Origin: Gordoniibacillus kamchatkensis
Lineage (GTDB): Bacteria; Bacillota; Bacilli; Paenibacillales; NBRC-103111
Assembly (NCBI RefSeq): GCF_000829455.1
Contig: NZ_JXAK01000005.1
Span: 1 to 64,000, forward strand
Direction: 5' to 3'
DNA: 64,000 bases
The position numbers and the translations under genes were made by a program. Each line of letters begins with the position of its first letter. Position 1 is the stretch's first letter. Positions 1 to 8,127 of this stretch are shown one piece after another. The notes beneath the pieces are model-generated. The model made no database searches. It saw nothing but the letters and a program-made list of their open reading frames with translations, and had not been told where the DNA came from.

Positions 1-99
1 GGGCTTGTCGAAATTGAATACGTGAATCGGCAAATTGTAGTCTCGGGCCAGAATGAACGCCGACTGGTCCATCACCTTCAAATTGCGCCGGATCACATC
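1..99. repeat. 99-bp exact direct repeat of an internal piece of pyrH
   Basis: Bases 1-99 are identical to bases 281-379, which lie inside the UMP kinase gene, and the match stops abruptly at base 100. Read on the minus strand the copy encodes the stretch around [15 protein letters not shown] of that kinase, but it lies beyond the kinase stop codon and terminator. It touches the window edge, so its full length is unknown. It could be a contig-end assembly artefact or the end of a tandem partial duplication. Confidence 0.9.
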
Positions 100-120
100 T
101 TGACGATAACTCCCCCCTCT

Positions 121-158
121 AAAAAGAACAGGACAGCAGATCCCATCCGCCGTCCTGT
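121..158 (-). terminator. Intrinsic terminator of pyrH
   Basis: On the minus strand, ACAGGAC pairs with GTCCTGT and is followed by a T run (the A run at 121-125). It lies about 30 bases past the pyrH stop codon. Confidence 0.7.
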
Positions 159-187
159 CCATACTGCCTCGCTCCCGCCGCCACGCT

Positions 188-940
188 TCACGCCATGGAC
201 GGCTCCTCCAGCTCCAGCACCGCATCTTTGCTGATGACCGTGCCGATATGCTTGCCCTCGCAAATTTCCTTCATCGAGCCGGGCTTGTCGAAATTGAATA
301 CGTGAATCGGCAAATTGTAGTCTCGGGCCAGAATGAACGCCGACTGGTCCATCACCTTCAAATTGCGCCGGATCACATCGTCGTAATGAAGCGACTTGTA
401 CTTCCTCGCATCGCGGCTCAGCTTCGGATCCGCTTCGAGCACGCCGTCCACGCCCTGTTTGGCCACCAGCAGCGCATCGCAGTTAACCTCGATCGCTCTC
501 TGCACGGAAGGATAATCCGTTGTCACGTACGGCTGACCGTTGCCCCCTGCGAAAATGACGATGTAGCCTTTCTCCAAATGGTGGATCGCCCGCAAACGGA
601 TGTACGGCTCCGCGACGGAAGTGGTCGGAATTGCTGTCATGACGCGAACTTCTTTGTCGGTTTTGGCTTTGAGCACGCCGCGAAGCATCAAGCTATTGAT
701 GACCGTCGCCAGCGTGCCGATATTATCGGCCTCCGCCCGCTCGATTCCCCAGCTGTCCGCCATTTGGCCGCGGAAAATGTTGCCCCCGCCGATGACGATG
801 GAAACCTCCACTCCCATATTCACTACCGACAGGATTTCGCCCGCAATGTGCTCCAGCCGCTCCGGCTCGAAGCCGAATTCGCTTTTGCCGGCGACGGCCC
901 CGCCGCTTAGCTTGATCAGAACCCGCTTGTACTTGTTCAA
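188..940 (-). CDS. pyrH: UMP kinase (uridylate kinase)
   Basis: This 250-residue amino-acid-kinase-fold protein phosphorylates UMP to UDP in the cytoplasm. The nucleotide-binding KLSGG (residues 10-14) and GGGNIFRG (51-58) motifs are present, and the length is close to the family norm of about 240. The start is TTG at 940, chosen for the GGAGGTG ribosome site just upstream. The gene stands alone rather than in the usual rpsB-tsf-pyrH-frr cluster, so it may be a second copy; that cannot be tested here. A terminator-like hairpin lies directly before its ribosome site. Part of the gene is duplicated at the window edge. Confidence 0.93.
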   Translation of the reverse strand: MNKYKRVLIKLSGGAVAGKSEFGFEPERLEHIAGEILSVVNMGVEVSIVIGGGNIFRGQMADSWGIERAEADNIGTLATVINSLMLRGVLKAKTDKEVRVMTAIPTTSVAEPYIRLRAIHHLEKGYIVIFAGGNGQPYVTTDYPSVQRAIEVNCDALLVAKQGVDGVLEADPKLSRDARKYKSLHYDDVIRRNLKVMDQSAFILARDYNLPIHVFNFDKPGSMKEICEGKHIGTVISKDAVLELEEPSMA

Positions 941-960
941 ATCGCAGCACCTCCGCCAAA

Positions 961-997
961 ATAAAAAAACACTAAAGCAACAATCGCTTTAGTGTTT
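961..997 (-). terminator. Terminator-like hairpin in the pyrH leader
   Basis: A perfect 12-bp stem (967-978 with 986-997, loop of 7) is followed on the minus strand by TTTTTTTAT, only about 15 bases before the pyrH ribosome site. No minus-strand gene lies upstream for it to terminate, since the neighbour is divergent. It may therefore act as a leader attenuator. A weaker, bulged stem around 1002-1029 could compete with it. Confidence 0.6.
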
Positions 998-1164
998 CCA
1001 TGGAACGGGAATAGAGGAACCCGGTTTCCTCCTCATTTTCCCGCCCCCTTTCTTTCATATTCATTACATCTATTCTATGCTCGTTGCGGCGAAAACGCAA
1101 CTTCCGGCGTTATATCGGAAAGGAGTGAATACAATGGTACAAACAAGAAGGCGAGGTGACCGGA

Positions 1165-2460
1165 ATGAGTCCCAGGAAGACGAATCCCAGCGATATTATG
1201 CTTCCCGAAGGGTATACCATCAGCGTGTTTGCCGAGGGGCTAACGACCCCGATCAATTTAACCTATACGGATGGCGGAGAGATGCTTGTAGCCGATGCCG
1301 GGGTTGCGGATGGCAACGGCAAAGTGTTGAAGCTGACGGGCAGCGGCACTACCGTTCTGGCCGACGGGTTTCATCCGCCTCTGACGGGCATTACGTATCA
1401 TCGCGGAGACATCTATGTGGCGCACCGGGGGTTCATTACGAAGGTGGGGCGGGACGGGTCGAAGGAACATGTGTTGGCAGGGCTCCCCAGCATGGGGGAC
1501 CATCATAACAATCGGGTCGTCTTCGGTCCGGACGGGAAAATGTATTTCGGGCAAGGGACGGCCACCAATTCCGGCGTCGTGGGAACCGATAACAGGTGGG
1601 TGCAAAACTATCCTTATTTTCATGATTACCCCGGTACATACATTCGTTTATCGGGCCAAAATTTCCGTACAGACAACGTATTGACCGAGTCCGCACACGA
1701 TTACGCCGAGACGGGAGGGTTTTCCCCGTTCGGCATAGCGACCGCACCGAATGAATGGGTCAAAGGCGTCACTGCGGCCAGCGGCAGCATTTTACGGGCA
1801 AATCCGGACGGCTCGCAGCTGGAGCTGGTCGCATGGGGGCTGCGCAATCCGTTTCGCATGAAGTTTGACCGGCAGCATCGATTATACGCAACGAATCATG
1901 GCATGGACGATCGCGGCAGCCGTCCGGTTGGCCATTGTCCGGATGAGTTTCATATCATCCAGCATCGCGCCTGGTACGGATGGCCCGATTATGCCGGAGG
2001 CGTTCCCGTGACGTTGCCGCAGTTTATGCCGGAAAACAAACAGCGGCCTTCCTTCTTATTAGCCGAGCACCCGATGACGCCCCCTAGGCCGGCCGCCGTT
2101 TTCGAGCCGCATAGCGCCATTATGGGGTTTGACATTAACTACAGCGCCGCTTTCGGCCCCGCCGGCGACGTATTTATCGCCGAATTCGGAAGCGAGGCCC
2201 CCCGAACTACAGGCGGAAAGCCTGAGCCTCGGGTCGGCCACCGGGTGTCCAGAATCGACATGCGGACGGGGAGAGTGATCCCCTTCGCCATAAACCGCTC
2301 GGGCGTAGCCGCCAGCCAGTCCGGGGAGGGCGGTTTCGAGCGGCCGATCGATGCCGTATTCGGGTCTGAGCGCGATTTGTTAATAGTAGATTTCGGTATG
2401 GCGGGCGAAGAAGGGTTCGTCCAGCATACCGGCGTCATATGGAAAATTAGCCGCCGATAG
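1165..2460 (+). CDS. PQQ-dependent sugar dehydrogenase-like (glucose/sorbosone dehydrogenase family) beta-propeller
   Basis: The 431-residue protein has the repeated Gly/Asp-rich blades of the six-bladed glucose/sorbosone dehydrogenase family, such as GPDGKMYFGQGT, GLRNPFRMKFD and AWYGWPDYAGG. Members are soluble or secreted aldose/aldehyde dehydrogenases, but many are uncharacterised; substrate and cofactor use are not deducible here. No signal peptide is seen. ATG 1165 is preferred because GAGGTG lies 6 bases upstream; an in-frame GTG at 1156 is possible. A separate ATG at 1134 also has a good ribosome site (AAGGAG) but is in another frame. Confidence 0.85.
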   Translation: MSPRKTNPSDIMLPEGYTISVFAEGLTTPINLTYTDGGEMLVADAGVADGNGKVLKLTGSGTTVLADGFHPPLTGITYHRGDIYVAHRGFITKVGRDGSKEHVLAGLPSMGDHHNNRVVFGPDGKMYFGQGTATNSGVVGTDNRWVQNYPYFHDYPGTYIRLSGQNFRTDNVLTESAHDYAETGGFSPFGIATAPNEWVKGVTAASGSILRANPDGSQLELVAWGLRNPFRMKFDRQHRLYATNHGMDDRGSRPVGHCPDEFHIIQHRAWYGWPDYAGGVPVTLPQFMPENKQRPSFLLAEHPMTPPRPAAVFEPHSAIMGFDINYSAAFGPAGDVFIAEFGSEAPRTTGGKPEPRVGHRVSRIDMRTGRVIPFAINRSGVAASQSGEGGFERPIDAVFGSERDLLIVDFGMAGEEGFVQHTGVIWKISRR

Positions 2461-2533
2461 CTATAAAAATCAGCAAGTATATTTGGTAGAGTAGTCCAAT
2501 CCTTTCTGTCGCTCTAGCAATATAAATATCATA

Positions 2534-2640
2534 CAAGAAAGGAACGGCAGGGCGGCTCCACCTCCCCCCTTTCCATACCGCATAAAGCATACCGCAGCCC
2601 GGCTACTGCAGATGCTGCCCGCTCCTCCGTTCCTTTCTTG
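2534..2640. repeat. 14-bp inverted repeat with 79-base spacer
   Basis: CAAGAAAGGAACGG at 2534-2547 is the exact reverse complement of 2627-2640. It lies in the leader of the small YjcZ-type gene. It could form a long stem-loop in the transcript; its function is unknown. Confidence 0.7.
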
Positions 2641-2694
2641 CATTGATCATATACTGCGACTCAACAATTTGATATGGAAGGCGGTGAAGTGGAA

Positions 2695-2787
2695 ATGTCT
2701 GCTGCAGGCTCTTTCTTTACCAGCACGGGGACTATTCTGGTTCTCTTTATTTTGCTTGTTATTGTAAGCCGCATGGTAGGTTGGTGA
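2695..2787 (+). CDS. YjcZ-type small hydrophobic (sporulation-associated) protein
   Basis: This 30-residue peptide has a short polar head (MSAAGSFFTSTG) and one membrane segment (TILVLFILLVIVSRMVGW). The FILLVIV core is the signature of the YjcZ family of Bacillus and Paenibacillus, small spore- or envelope-associated membrane peptides of unknown mechanism. AAGGCGGTGA is well spaced before ATG 2695, which decides the start; an in-frame ATG at 2674 overlaps that ribosome site. It has a paralog on the opposite strand at 2963-3076. Confidence 0.8.
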   Translation: MSAAGSFFTSTGTILVLFILLVIVSRMVGW

Positions 2788-2835
2788 TTGCTCCCGCTTT
2801 CCGGTTTTCAATCAATGTGATCGCTTTGCCTCCCC

Positions 2836-2884
2836 AGCAACGACCGGACTGATCCGCCATACAGTTCGGTTGTTGCTTTTTTTC
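2836..2884 (+). terminator. Intrinsic terminator after the YjcZ-type gene
   Basis: AGCAACGACCGGA pairs with TTCGGTTGTTGCT (with G-T pairs), followed by a run of seven or more T. Confidence 0.8.
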
Positions 2885-2916
2885 AACTGAAAAAGAGAGA
2901 GCTTAACGGCAAATAG

Positions 2917-2955
2917 AAAACCGCCCTGGTCTCATATGAGGCCGGGGCGGTTTTT
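2917..2955. terminator. Bidirectional terminator between convergent small genes
   Basis: A 16-bp stem (2920-2935 with 2936-2951, with G-T pairs and almost no loop) is flanked by AAAA on the left and TTTTT on the right, so it can work in both directions. Confidence 0.8.
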
Positions 2956-2962
2956 GTTAGGA

Positions 2963-3076
2963 TTAATAGCCTAACATCGTGCGGGAAACAATCACCAGCA
3001 GAATAAAGAGCACCAAGATGGTAGCCGTGCTAGTAAAGAGGCCTCCAACACCGGCACACGACCCAGTGTATCCCAT
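2963..3076 (-). CDS. YjcZ-type small hydrophobic (sporulation-associated) protein
   Basis: This 37-residue peptide reads MGYTGSCAGVGGLFTSTATI then LVLFILLVIVSRTMLGY. It shares the FTST and LVLFILLVIVSR cores with the peptide encoded convergently at 2695-2787, so the two are paralogs. There is one predicted membrane segment and a single Cys in the head. The start is supported by GGGGAGTGAGAAGG just upstream. It ends at the bidirectional terminator. The family is associated with sporulation and spore envelopes; the molecular role is unknown. Confidence 0.8.
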   Translation of the reverse strand: MGYTGSCAGVGGLFTSTATILVLFILLVIVSRTMLGY

Positions 3077-3295
3077 ACCTTCTCACTCCCCTCTGTTTCG
3101 GATAGTATAAGATATACTTGAAAGAGACATTGCGCTTGGACAAACGTTCTGATAGAAATGTCTATTTTTTAGTAGTCTTTTTCCGCCGAAAATGGGAGAT
3201 GGAACAAGCAGAAACTATCGACAAAACATATCTAATAAGATACGACAGCCAGTACTGTGTCGGTTTGAATGATACAGCAAGGGAGGTTGAGAGCG

Positions 3296-3529
3296 ATGGC
3301 TTCCTTAATACCTCGCTTTAGAGTCAATTCCAATAGCGGCGTCTTGAACAACGGCAACGCATTTATTATAGCGCCGACATCCAGCACCAAAACCAGCAGC
3401 GGTTCGGGCGGGTCATTAACGGGCGATTTCCCGTCAACGGTCACCGTCGTGAACGTTACGATCACATGCGACTCCAATATGATGAACAAGCAGTCAAGAA
3501 GTTTCCCGGCGCTGCGGAGGAAAGCTTGA
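3296..3529 (+). CDS. GerPA/GerPF-type spore germination protein
   Basis: The 77-residue product has the layout of the GerPA/GerPF family: an N-terminal VNSNSGVLNNGNAFIIAP stretch, then STKTSSGSGGS and TGDF. GerP proteins sit in the spore coat and help germinants cross it. ATG 3296 is preferred over upstream codons because GGGAGG lies 8 bases before it. The stop codon directly abuts the stop of the convergent CDF gene. The C-terminus (SRSFPALRRKA) is basic and unlike typical members. Confidence 0.72.
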   Translation: MASLIPRFRVNSNSGVLNNGNAFIIAPTSSTKTSSGSGGSLTGDFPSTVTVVNVTITCDSNMMNKQSRSFPALRRKA

Positions 3530-4429
3530 TTACTTGCCGGCGCTTTCGTACCACGGGTTAAAATGGACCATGACTTCCTCTACGTCGTTATGGTGCTCCA
3601 TAATGATTTGTTTAATTTTCCGCGAAACGTCATGCCCTTCTTGCACGCTCAATTGTGCGGGGATACCGACTCGAACGTCGACAATCGTGTAGTACCCGTG
3701 CTCGCGCGCGCGAATTCGGTCGATGCGCTTCACTTCCGGAACCGAACGAACGAGTTGCATAAAGGAATCAAGCTTTTCGGCGGATACGTTCCTCTCCATC
3801 AAAATATCCATCGCGTCTCTCCCCATATGGTAAGTCAGTCTCAACACCAGGAAAGCGACGATAATGCCGGCGGCCGGATCTCCGTAACGGAGGAAAGCGA
3901 TGTCGTACTTGTCGCCAATGAGCGCAGCCCCGATGCCGACTACGGCGGCGATCGAAGCGTACACGTCAGCCAGGTGATCGTACGCCGTGGCGATCAGGCT
4001 TTTGCTGTTCGCCTTCTTCCCGAGCCGGATGCAATAAAAGTAAAGCCACTGCTTCCATGCAAAAGAAACGATAGCCGCGATCAAAGCGATATAGCTCGCT
4101 TCGGCCGCGGGGTGCAGCAAAGCTTCGAACGAATGAAAGGCGATGAAGAGAGCGGCGAGTCCCATAATGACGGCGACGACGGCGGAGCCGATGACTTCGG
4201 CTTTGCCGTGGCCGTACGGATGCTCGCGGTCCGCCGGCTTGCGGGCGACAATCGTAGAGCCCAAAGCTGCGGCGGAAGCGATCACGTCGCCCGCGTTGTG
4301 AATGCCGTCGGCAATCAATACTTGGCTGCCAAACAAAAAGCCGACGATCACTTTGATGGCGGTCAAAATCAAGTTGCTAACCAGGCTGACCCAGCCGGCA
4401 ATAACAGTAGCTTTGTTCGCCTGCATCAT
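3530..4429 (-). CDS. Cation diffusion facilitator (CDF) family metal exporter
   Basis: The 299-residue membrane protein has six hydrophobic segments and a cytoplasmic C-terminal domain. Metal-site motifs are visible: ADGIHNAGD in segment 2 and AYDHLADVYAS in segment 5. CDF proteins exchange protons for Zn, Mn, Fe or Co ions and export the metal from the cytoplasm. The layout resembles the Bacillus MneP/MneS manganese exporters, but specificity is not proven. The ribosome site AGGGGG precedes two adjacent ATGs. A promoter and a terminator-like hairpin lie in its leader, which suggests attenuation. Confidence 0.9.
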   Translation of the reverse strand: MMQANKATVIAGWVSLVSNLILTAIKVIVGFLFGSQVLIADGIHNAGDVIASAAALGSTIVARKPADREHPYGHGKAEVIGSAVVAVIMGLAALFIAFHSFEALLHPAAEASYIALIAAIVSFAWKQWLYFYCIRLGKKANSKSLIATAYDHLADVYASIAAVVGIGAALIGDKYDIAFLRYGDPAAGIIVAFLVLRLTYHMGRDAMDILMERNVSAEKLDSFMQLVRSVPEVKRIDRIRAREHGYYTIVDVRVGIPAQLSVQEGHDVSRKIKQIIMEHHNDVEEVMVHFNPWYESAGK

Positions 4430-4460
4430 TTATTGCCCCCTACATGATTTTTGCCGCCGG

Positions 4461-4495
4461 GAAACAAAAACCCTTGACCGCCTTGGTCAAGGGTT
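4461..4495 (-). terminator. Terminator-like hairpin in the CDF leader
   Basis: AACCCTTGACC (4469-4479) pairs perfectly with GGTCAAGGGTT (4485-4495), followed on the minus strand by TTTTTGTTT. It lies between the predicted promoter (4567-4595) and the gene start (4429). The yybP-ykoY manganese riboswitch consensus was looked for by eye and not seen. Confidence 0.65.
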
Positions 4496-4566
4496 CCGGT
4501 ATTTTTTGACGTTGGCATGTTAGTCGATAACATCATAAGGCACCACACAATGATTAAAGTTGCATT

Positions 4567-4595
4567 ATTATACCATGAACGCCGGAAAATTACAA
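4567..4595 (-). promoter_or_regulatory. Sigma-A-type promoter for the CDF gene
   Basis: On the minus strand TTGTAA (4590-4595), a 17-base spacer and TATAAT (4567-4572). It predicts a leader of about 130 bases containing the hairpin at 4469-4495. Confidence 0.65.
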
Positions 4596-4737
4596 AGCGG
4601 CGCCTGTCCCGGCAAGCCGTCAGGCACCCGGGCTTTCGCGGCCGCCCCCCTTTACTTTACAAAGTTCCGCAACTTCCTTATGATAAGTGGTAAAACAACT
4701 CCGGGGTCATATCGGACAGGTCAGGAGGTCAAATCGC

Positions 4738-5739
4738 ATGCTTGGCATTCCCGTTTCCATTCTCGATCTTGCCCCCATCGTGAGGGGCGCTACCGCGGCG
4801 GATTCGTTCCGCAATACGCTCGATCTGGCGCGCCATGCCGAACAATGGGGCTACAACCGCTACTGGCTGGCGGAGCACCACAATATGCCGGGAATCGCCA
4901 GCTCGGCCACCTCGGTCGTCATCGGCTACGTAGCGGCGGGCACCGAGAAAATCCGTGTCGGTTCCGGCGGCGTGATGCTGCCGAATCATGCTCCGCTCGT
5001 CATTGCCGAACAGTTCGGGACACTAGAGTCGCTCTATCCGGGGCGTATCGATCTTGGCCTCGGCAGAGCGCCGGGGTCCGATCAGCTGACCGCCCGCGCT
5101 TTGCGGCGCAGCCTCGGCAATGACGGCGACGATTTCCCCGAGCTGCTGGAAGAGCTTCGCGCTTACTTGAAGCCGCCTTCCGGAGTGCATGGGGCCAAGG
5201 TTCGTGCCGTTCCCGGCGAAGGGCTGGACATTCCGATTTGGCTGCTCGGCTCGAGCGGCTTCAGCGCCCGGCTGGCGGGGCAGCTCGGCCTTCCGTTCGC
5301 TTTCGCCAGCCATTTTGCGCCGGATTATTTGCTTCCGGCCCTGGACATATACCGCAGCAGCTTCCGGCCGTCCGAGGCGCTGGATAAGCCCTACGCCATG
5401 GTCGGAATCCACGTCGTTGCCGCCGACACGGATGAAGAAGCGCGCAGGCTGGCTACGTCGCACGAATTTCAATTTCTGAACATTATCCGCGGCCGGTCCG
5501 GTCAATTAAGTCCGCCTGTCGACAGCCTGGACGGCGTCTGGAGCGAATACGAGAAATCGATCGTCCGCCAGCAGCTCAGCTATTCGGTTGTAGGAAGCAA
5601 ACAGACGGTGCGGGACAGACTGCGGCAAATCGTAAGCGAAACCGGGGCCGATGAACTCATCGCTGCGGGGCAAATTTACGACCATGCGGCGCGCTTGCGC
5701 TCGTACGAGCTGCTCGCCGAAGTTGCCAGAGGAGAGTAA
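4738..5739 (+). CDS. LLM-class flavin-dependent oxidoreductase (luciferase-like)
   Basis: The 333-residue protein is a single-domain bacterial-luciferase-like TIM barrel. It carries [12 protein letters not shown] near residue 46 and [16 protein letters not shown] near 98, hallmarks of the MsnO8/alkanal-monooxygenase-like LLM group that uses FMNH2. The substrate is unknown. ATG 4738 follows AGGAGGT by 8 bases. It appears to be a single-gene unit ending at a strong terminator. Confidence 0.9.
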   Translation: MLGIPVSILDLAPIVRGATAADSFRNTLDLARHAEQWGYNRYWLAEHHNMPGIASSATSVVIGYVAAGTEKIRVGSGGVMLPNHAPLVIAEQFGTLESLYPGRIDLGLGRAPGSDQLTARALRRSLGNDGDDFPELLEELRAYLKPPSGVHGAKVRAVPGEGLDIPIWLLGSSGFSARLAGQLGLPFAFASHFAPDYLLPALDIYRSSFRPSEALDKPYAMVGIHVVAADTDEEARRLATSHEFQFLNIIRGRSGQLSPPVDSLDGVWSEYEKSIVRQQLSYSVVGSKQTVRDRLRQIVSETGADELIAAGQIYDHAARLRSYELLAEVARGE

Positions 5740-5749
5740 GCAGAAAGAG

Positions 5750-5790
5750 AAAGCGGCAGGCACTCATGGACTTGAGGGCTTGCCGCTTTT
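5750..5790. terminator. Terminator between convergent genes
   Basis: AAAGCGGCA (5750-5758) pairs with TGCCGCTTT (5781-5789), with further inner pairing, and is followed by a short T run. Confidence 0.7.
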
Positions 5791-5802
5791 GGTATGGGCT
5801 TG

Positions 5803-6261
5803 TCAGTTTGCCAGCTTGCGCAGCTCGGGGTACTCCTCCAAATATCCGTAGCGGTGCAGGTCACGCAGCGCTTTGCGGATGCTCTGCTCGTCTTCCCCCG
5901 ACTGGTTCGACAGCTCCTGCAGCTCGCTCAGCTTGATTTGCGGATGGTTCGCCAAATAAGCGAGCAGCCCTTTGGCCGCCCACGACAACCGGTTGTCCGC
6001 AAATTCGCCGACCATGTGGCGAAATACTTTATGCGGCAGCAGCTTGTGGTCCGCCAACCTTTGCAGCGCCTTCACCGCCTGCCCGGATTGCATGCGGCCC
6101 TGCCTGGCGACCTCGTCCACCGTCGGCAAGGAGGCTTCCGCTACGTACGATTTCATGACGATATAAACCATCTGCGCGTAAATATCCAAATTCGGCTCGA
6201 AAAAAATATCGGTGGAAAGCGTAAAGTTACGCGTATTGTCGTCGATAGATGCGCCGCTCAT
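5803..6261 (-). CDS. Winged-helix / DnaD-like protein, third gene of the ParM-ParR-type module
   Basis: The 152-residue protein is predicted helical. It contains LPTVDEVARQGRMQSGQAVKALQRL and a second segment (LSWAAKGLLAYLANHP followed by SELQELSNQSGEDEQSIRKAL) that resembles the winged-helix domains of DnaD and plasmid replication initiators. A DNA-binding role is inferred, not proven. AAAGGAG precedes ATG 6261. It follows the ParR-like gene by 20 bases on the same strand, so it probably belongs to the same transcript and may act in plasmid-like maintenance or replication control. Confidence 0.6.
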   Translation of the reverse strand: MSGASIDDNTRNFTLSTDIFFEPNLDIYAQMVYIVMKSYVAEASLPTVDEVARQGRMQSGQAVKALQRLADHKLLPHKVFRHMVGEFADNRLSWAAKGLLAYLANHPQIKLSELQELSNQSGEDEQSIRKALRDLHRYGYLEEYPELRKLAN

Positions 6262-6280
6262 ACGATCGTTAAATCTCCTT

Positions 6281-6733
6281 TCACTCGTCGTCGCGCCGGT
6301 CCAGCAGCTTGCCGGTGTTTTTCCTGGACAGCGAGAAAATTTGCGCCATATTCAGTTTCCGGCTTGGCTCCGGCCGGCTTGGTTCCGGATCCGGCCAATC
6401 TTCCATCCACGCCGCGGCAGGCGGCCTGTACGTCGCCGGCTCCAATAGCTCATCATCGGCGCCGAAGTCCTCGATGTCGGCCGGCATTGGCGCAGCAGGC
6501 TCAGATGCGGGAAAGCGCGCGTCTGCGTGCGGGTTCGCGTGCTCGTGCCCGCGTGCGGTATCCCTCCGTCCTTGTACGTGCGCCGCGAGAATGTCCATAA
6601 CGCCTTGGCTGAAAATGCCTTCCGCCTTGAGCCGGTTCAAATAATCGATGACTTCGGGCGGCGTCTCGGCGGGAATATAGAGGGTAACGTCTTTGCCGGG
6701 CCGGACATAAACGGTGGAGCGCCTCTTTTTCAA
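6281..6733 (-). CDS. ParR/StbB-like adaptor of a type II segregation module
   Basis: The 150-residue protein has a basic N-terminal region (MKKRRSTVYVRPGKDVTLYI) followed by PPEVIDYLNRLKAEGIFSQ, consistent with a ribbon-helix-helix DNA-binding domain. The rest is an acidic, Pro-rich, low-complexity tail. It starts with TTG at 6733 in a TTGA overlap with the stop of the actin-like gene, so the two are translationally coupled. In ParMRC systems the second gene encodes the centromere-binding adaptor that links DNA to the filament. Identity is inferred mainly from position and from the N-terminus. Confidence 0.6.
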   Translation of the reverse strand: MKKRRSTVYVRPGKDVTLYIPAETPPEVIDYLNRLKAEGIFSQGVMDILAAHVQGRRDTARGHEHANPHADARFPASEPAAPMPADIEDFGADDELLEPATYRPPAAAWMEDWPDPEPSRPEPSRKLNMAQIFSLSRKNTGKLLDRRDDE

Positions 6734-7922
6734 GGCTCCGTGCTTGCGGCAGCCGCCGCCGTTTTATGGTCTCTGGCAGCCGCCGCCTCTCCCGCATGCC
6801 GCAGCGCGTGATCGAGCAGCAGGAACGTCCCGCGGCAATTGCGGAACTGGCTGTATTCCTGGGAATCGAAACGGATCGGCAGCCCCAGCTCCGCATTCAG
6901 CTTCTCGATCCACGGCTGCAAAATGATCGCGCCGCCGCCGATAAACCAAAATTCGCCCGCGTAGCAACATGCTTCCATGCGCCTCTGGCGTACTTGAGCA
7001 CTTTTTCCGCAAGCAGGCGCATGTGCCTGTTCACCAGGTTCGTCATGTCGAACACGACTTTGCCCTCGGCGTAAATCTCGTACTCCTTATTTACCAGCAT
7101 GATGGTCAGCTCGGCGGTGCTCGCGATCAGCTCCTCGCCTTGCGCGTTGACCTCGCTGCGAATATGCTCCAAAGCGTCGTTGAGGTGGATTTTCGCTCCG
7201 GTCGAATGCCGCTGATCCAGCTCCAGCCCCGGCCGGAAAAAGGCGATATCCATATCGACGCCGCCGACGTCCGCGATCCCGAACCCTTTGGACGACAGCG
7301 GCGTTTTCAGCGTCGCTTCCATGTCGTACACGCCCGAAACGTCATCGATGCAAATATCGATGGGCAGCGCAAACTCCAGCTCCACCGTAACCCCTTTGAA
7401 TACGGGCGTCGTGACGAAAGTGACGGAATGAATCCCGCTCGCAATGCGGTGCGCAAATTCGGCGCGGAATTTGGATATTTCGCTGATCGGCAGCCCGGTC
7501 CCGAGCTGCACCGCCGCCTTGATCCTTTTGGCGCCGCTGCGGATTGCCTCCTCGTGCTTGCAAGCTACGGCGTAAGCCGCGCCCGTGAGCAGCGTAATCA
7601 TCGTTTCGGGCCGTTGCGCCTTTTTTTGCGCGGCCTTGTCGCCGACGATTTCATGGACGACGCCTTCATCGCCGATGGCCAGATTCCCGACATACACGTG
7701 CCGGTACTTGTCGCCCTCAATGGCCGGAGACGTAATCTGGACATCCAGAAAATCGAGCGGATCGCCCTGTTCGATCAGCAAAATGCGCTCGCCCGTAGGC
7801 TGCGAAACAACGTTAGGGAAAATGAAAGTATGGCTCAAATCGTCGTAGATGCCTTTAATATGACTGCTGCCGTTATCCATGGACAAAACGATGGAGGTGG
7901 TCAGGCTCTCGCTCTTGGCCAA
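6730..7922 (-). CDS. ParM/StbA-family actin-like ATPase (frameshifted near 6975)
   Basis: The N-terminal frame has the phosphate-1 loop MDNGSSHIKGIYDD and phosphate-2 loop GIADVGGVDMDIAFF. The adenosine motif EFWFIGGGAIILQPW continues in another frame that ends at 6730. Adding one base around 6965-6990 gives a single protein of about 397 residues. The TTGA overlap with the ParR-like gene supports the second frame as the true C-terminus. The start is TTG 7922 with AAAGGAG 7 bases upstream. ParM proteins form ATP-driven filaments that push replicons apart. The break may be a sequencing error, or the module may be dead. Confidence 0.85.
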
Positions 7923-8023
7923 ATCGATTCTCCTTTCATCAACCTTAGGTAGGTTAGTATAAAACGTTCGGCCGGCGGATCGCGGTTTGTGTCGGTTTCG
8001 GACAAAAATAACAGTTTAGACGC

Positions 8024-8127
8024 AAAATGGAACTTTAAACGTTAACGTTTAAAGTTCCATTTTCTGAAGGTTACGGTTTGAAGTTTGAAGGTTAAAAGGT
8101 AAAGTTTAAACTTTAAAGCGTAAAGTT
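8024..8127. repeat. 40-bp perfect palindrome plus GTTTGAA-type iterons (candidate centromere)
   Basis: Bases 8024-8063 form a perfect 40-bp palindrome with GTTAAC at its centre. To its right are degenerate copies of GTTTRAAGKTT at 8047, 8076, 8083 and 8091, a 14-bp palindrome (8101-8114) and GTAAAGTT at 8120. The cluster lies about 100 bases upstream of the ParM-like gene, where type II systems carry their centromere and autoregulated promoter. The palindrome also has A and T flanks, so it could serve as a bidirectional terminator. Confidence 0.75.

Noticed and set aside
1077-1508. An alternative gene starting at ATG 1134 with a good AAGGAG site
   Set aside because: Its product is Arg-rich with no family features and overlaps the well-supported beta-propeller gene in another frame.
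3118-3321. 67-codon frame upstream of the GerPA/PF-type gene
   Set aside because: No ribosome site, no recognisable features, and it overlaps the better supported start at 3296.
4429-4595. yybP-ykoY manganese riboswitch or T-box before the CDF gene
   Set aside because: Neither the conserved aptamer sequence nor the T-box sequence is visible; only a promoter and a terminator are supported.
8011-8127. CRISPR array or replication origin iterons near the AAAGTT-rich repeats
   Set aside because: The units are short, degenerate and without regular spacers; position upstream of the ParM-like gene fits a segregation site better.
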